DNA of 24,454 bases, taken from positions 1 through 24,454 of the forward strand of contig JASLBL010000200.1 of NCBI GenBank assembly GCA_030146615.1. Direction: 5' to 3'. Positions 22,361-24,454 of the stretch are shown here, piece after piece (positions within the stretch are counted from its first letter, which is position 1; each line of letters starts with the position of its first letter). This stretch comes from Actinomycetes bacterium. Its GTDB lineage: Bacteria > Actinomycetota > CALGFH01. The notes under the pieces are model-generated. The model did not search any database. It saw only the letters and a program-made list of their open reading frames with translations, and had not been told where the DNA came from. A program made the translations under genes and the position numbers.

Positions 22361-24454
22361 GAGGCTCTCGCCCGGGCGCCGGCGACGGCGGCTTGGCCGA
22401 GGCTGATGCCGCCGTCGTTGGGGGGGACGCGGAAGTGGGTCAGGACCCGGAAGCCCGCCTGGTCCAGGCCCGCGACCGTTCGTTCCAGGAGCAGCAGGTT
22501 CTGGAAGACTCCGCCGGAGAGGGCGACCGTGGCCAGCCCGGTGCCGTCGCGGATGGCCTGGCAGGCGGCGACGGTGGCCGCGGCCAGGCCGTTGTGGAAG
22601 CGGGCGGCGATCAGCGGCCGCGGGACCCCCGCCTCCAGCTCGGCGGCCACGGCGTGGACCAGGCTGGTCCCGGCGAGTCGCAGGAGCCCGCCGCCGGCCG
22701 TGCCCACCTCGGCGGGGTAGGCTCCTGTCTCGGCCGGGTCGGCCAGCTGCTCGAGCTCGACGGCCGCCTGGCCCTCGTAGTTGACGCTGTCCCGGACCCC
22801 GAGGACGCCGGCCACGGCGTCGAACAGCCGGCCGGCGCTCGAGGTCGCCGGTGAGGCCGTGCCCGAGCGGGCCATAGCCAGCACCTGCTCCCAGCGGTCG
22901 CGGTGACGGCCGACCACGGCCAGGCGCTCGGGGACCTGCCCGGAGAAGGCGGCGTCCAGCCATGAGGCGGCCATGCGCCACGGCTCCTTGATGGCCGCGG
23001 TGCCGCCGGGCATGGCCACCACCTCCAGGTGCCCGGCCCGCCGGAACCCCTCCAGGTCGGCCACCAGCAGCTCCCCGCCCCAGATGGTCCCGTCGGTCCC
23101 GTAGCCGAGGCCGTCGAAGGCGACCCCGATCACCGGACCCGGCTCGCCGTTGTCGGCCAGGCAGGCGGCCACGTGGGCGTGGTGGTGCTGCACGCCCTCC
23201 AGCTCGACCCCGTCCAGCTCCAGGGCGTACTTGGTCGACAGGTACTCGGGGTGCAGGTCGTGGGCGACGACCTCCGGCTCGACCGCGAACAGGCGCCGGA
23301 AGTGCTCGACCCCTTCGGTGAAGGAGCGGTGGGTCTCGTAGTTCTCCAGGTCGCCGACGTGGTGGGAGAGGAAGGCGTAGGAGCCCTTGGCCAGGCAGAA
23401 GGTGTGCTTGAGCTCGGCCCCGCAGCCCAGCACGTGGCGGGGGAACGGCCAGGGCAGGGCCAGCGGCTGGGGCGCGAACCCCCGCGAGCGGCGCAGGGGC
23501 AGCTCGCGCCCGCCGAAGGCCCGCACCACCGAGTCGTCGGCCCGCACGTGGATCGGGCGGTCGTGGACCAGGAACCAGTCGGCGATCCCGCCGAGCCGCC
23601 CGAGCGCCTCGTCGTCGAGGTAGGCGATCGGCTCGTCGGAGACGTTCCCGCTCGTGAGCACGATCGGACGCCCGACCTCGGCCAGCAGCAGGTGGTGCAG
23701 GGGGGTGTAGGGCAGCATCACCCCCAGCGACCGGTTCCCTGGCGCCACCGAGGCCGCCACCCGGCCCCCAAGACCCTCCGCCCCCGGGTGCCGCCGCAGC
23801 AGGACGATCGGGCGGCGGGGGCTGGCCAGCATGGCCGCCTCCACCGGGTCGACCTGGCCGAGCGTCCTGGCGCCGTCGAGGTCGGCCACCATCACCGCGA
23901 ACGGCTTGTCCTCGCGGTGCTTGCGGGCCCGCAGGGCGGCCACGGCCGGCTCGCTGCCCGCGTCGGCGGCCAGGTGGTAGCCGCCGAGGCCCTTGACGGC
24001 CACCACCGCCCCGTCCCGCAGCCGGGTCGCGGCCTCGGCCAGCGGCTCCCTGCCGGCCGCCCGCCCGTCACGGTCGAGCAGGGCCAACACGGGCCCACAG
24101 GCCGGGCAGCACACCGGCTGGGCGTGGAAGCGCCGGTCGGCCGGGTCGTGGTACTCGCGGGCGCAGTCGGCGCACATGGCGAAGCCGGCCATGGTGGTGG
24201 CCGGCCGGTCGTAGGGGACGTCGCGGACGATGGTGAAGCGCGGCCCGCAGTTGGTGCAGTTGATGAACGGGTAGCGGTGGCGCCGGTCGGCTGGGTCGGC
24301 CAGCTCCCGCAGGCAGTCGTCGCAGGTGGCGGTGTCGGGCGAGACCAGCGTCTGGCGCTCCCCGCCGGCCCGGCTGGGGGCGATCGCGAACCCGCGGCCG
24401 CCGGTCGGCGGCAGCGGGGTGGCCGTGACCCGCTCGATCACGGCCAGGGGCGGG
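22351..24454 (-). CDS. hypF: Carbamoyltransferase HypF (5' end beyond the window)
   Basis: HypF makes carbamoyl-AMP from carbamoyl phosphate and passes the carbamoyl group to HypE. About 701 codons are visible. The reading frame is open to the right edge and the first residues (PPLAVIERVTATPLPP) match the end of the acylphosphatase domain, so roughly the first 70 residues lie outside. A GTG at 24441 is probably not the real start. Zinc-finger motifs follow (TCDDCLREL, NCTNCGPRF, MCADCAREY, CCPACGP). Next is the YrdC-like domain with RKHREDKPFAVMV, then the Kae1-like domain with HHHAHVAACLADNG and GLGYGTDGTIWGGE. It ends with ALSGGVFQNLLLLE and GGISLGQAAVA. It is convergent with the hyp operon, not part of it. 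Confidence 0.96.
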   Translation of the reverse strand, partial: PPLAVIERVTATPLPPTGGRGFAIAPSRAGGERQTLVSPDTATCDDCLRELADPADRRHRYPFINCTNCGPRFTIVRDVPYDRPATTMAGFAMCADCAREYHDPADRRFHAQPVCCPACGPVLALLDRDGRAAGREPLAEAATRLRDGAVVAVKGLGGYHLAADAGSEPAVAALRARKHREDKPFAVMVADLDGARTLGQVDPVEAAMLASPRRPIVLLRRHPGAEGLGGRVAASVAPGNRSLGVMLPYTPLHHLLLAEVGRPIVLTSGNVSDEPIAYLDDEALGRLGGIADWFLVHDRPIHVRADDSVVRAFGGRELPLRRSRGFAPQPLALPWPFPRHVLGCGAELKHTFCLAKGSYAFLSHHVGDLENYETHRSFTEGVEHFRRLFAVEPEVVAHDLHPEYLSTKYALELDGVELEGVQHHHAHVAACLADNGEPGPVIGVAFDGLGYGTDGTIWGGELLVADLEGFRRAGHLEVVAMPGGTAAIKEPWRMAASWLDAAFSGQVPERLAVVGRHRDRWEQVLAMARSGTASPATSSAGRLFDAVAGVLGVRDSVNYEGQAAVELEQLADPAETGAYPAEVGTAGGGLLRLAGTSLVHAVAAELEAGVPRPLIAARFHNGLAAATVAACQAIRDGTGLATVALSGGVFQNLLLLERTVAGLDQAGFRVLTHFRVPPNDGGISLGQAAVAGARARASGG

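Noticed and set aside
21023..22981. Open frame of 652 codons on the minus strand
   Set aside because: It runs across the hypE antisense strand and part of hypF in a different frame, with Arg/Pro/Gly-rich composition. The motif-bearing frames are hypE and hypF.
24441..24454. GTG 24441 as the true start of hypF
   Set aside because: The frame is open to the window edge, and the residues before and after match the end of an acylphosphatase domain, so the gene continues outside.

Overview
This is a very GC-rich window with strong codon bias, short operonic overlaps and many GTG/TTG starts. It fits a soil-type, probably uncultured member of the Actinomycetota. Supporting markers are the lysS-clpC neighbourhood, TANNNT-type -10 boxes, leaderless-looking starts and a group 1h-like [NiFe]-hydrogenase locus. 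No rRNA, tRNA, CRISPR array, insertion sequence or phage gene is visible.

Layout. (1) 1-5973 is housekeeping: an APC-family permease, class II lysyl-tRNA synthetase (lysS) and the ClpC unfoldase, closed by a very strong hairpin. lsr2, often found between lysS and clpC in actinobacteria, is absent. (2) 5976-8798 holds an MFS-like membrane protein convergent with a TetR regulator. The regulator is divergent from an alpha/beta hydrolase across a duplicated palindromic operator. (3) 8799-9538 is debris of a GGDEF-EAL signalling protein with several lesions. (4) 9535-10089 (minus) is a small regulator that looks like a degenerate RsbW-type ATPase domain joined to an HTH domain. (5) 10090-10265 is a divergent control region with stacked GACAG/CTGTC palindromes. 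(6) 10266-22345 is one co-directional run of about 12 kb: SIS protein, HypC-like chaperone, second SIS protein, hydrogenase small and large subunits, a NifU/Rieske-like fusion, three accessory proteins (DUF5947-like, DUF6084-like and one unnamed), a maturation protease, a 36-residue membrane peptide, hypA, hypC, hypD, hypE and an acidic disordered protein. (7) hypF lies convergent on the minus strand and runs off the right edge.

How the genes work together. HypF and HypE make the cyanide ligand, HypC and HypD assemble Fe(CN)2CO, HypA handles nickel, and the protease trims the large subunit. The small subunit has Asp in place of one proximal-cluster Cys and no Tat signal. Both are features of the oxygen-insensitive, high-affinity group 1h (formerly group 5) enzymes that oxidise atmospheric H2. 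hypB is not in the window.

Less ordinary points: a 51-bp repeat inserted in the same reading frame into two unrelated genes; a 37-38 bp repeat that carries the ribosome-binding site of two operon genes; paired SIS proteins with complementary losses of active-site residues; an extra HypC-like protein without an N-terminal Met-Cys; and an unusual regulator facing a dense palindrome array. All alignments and counts were done by eye.
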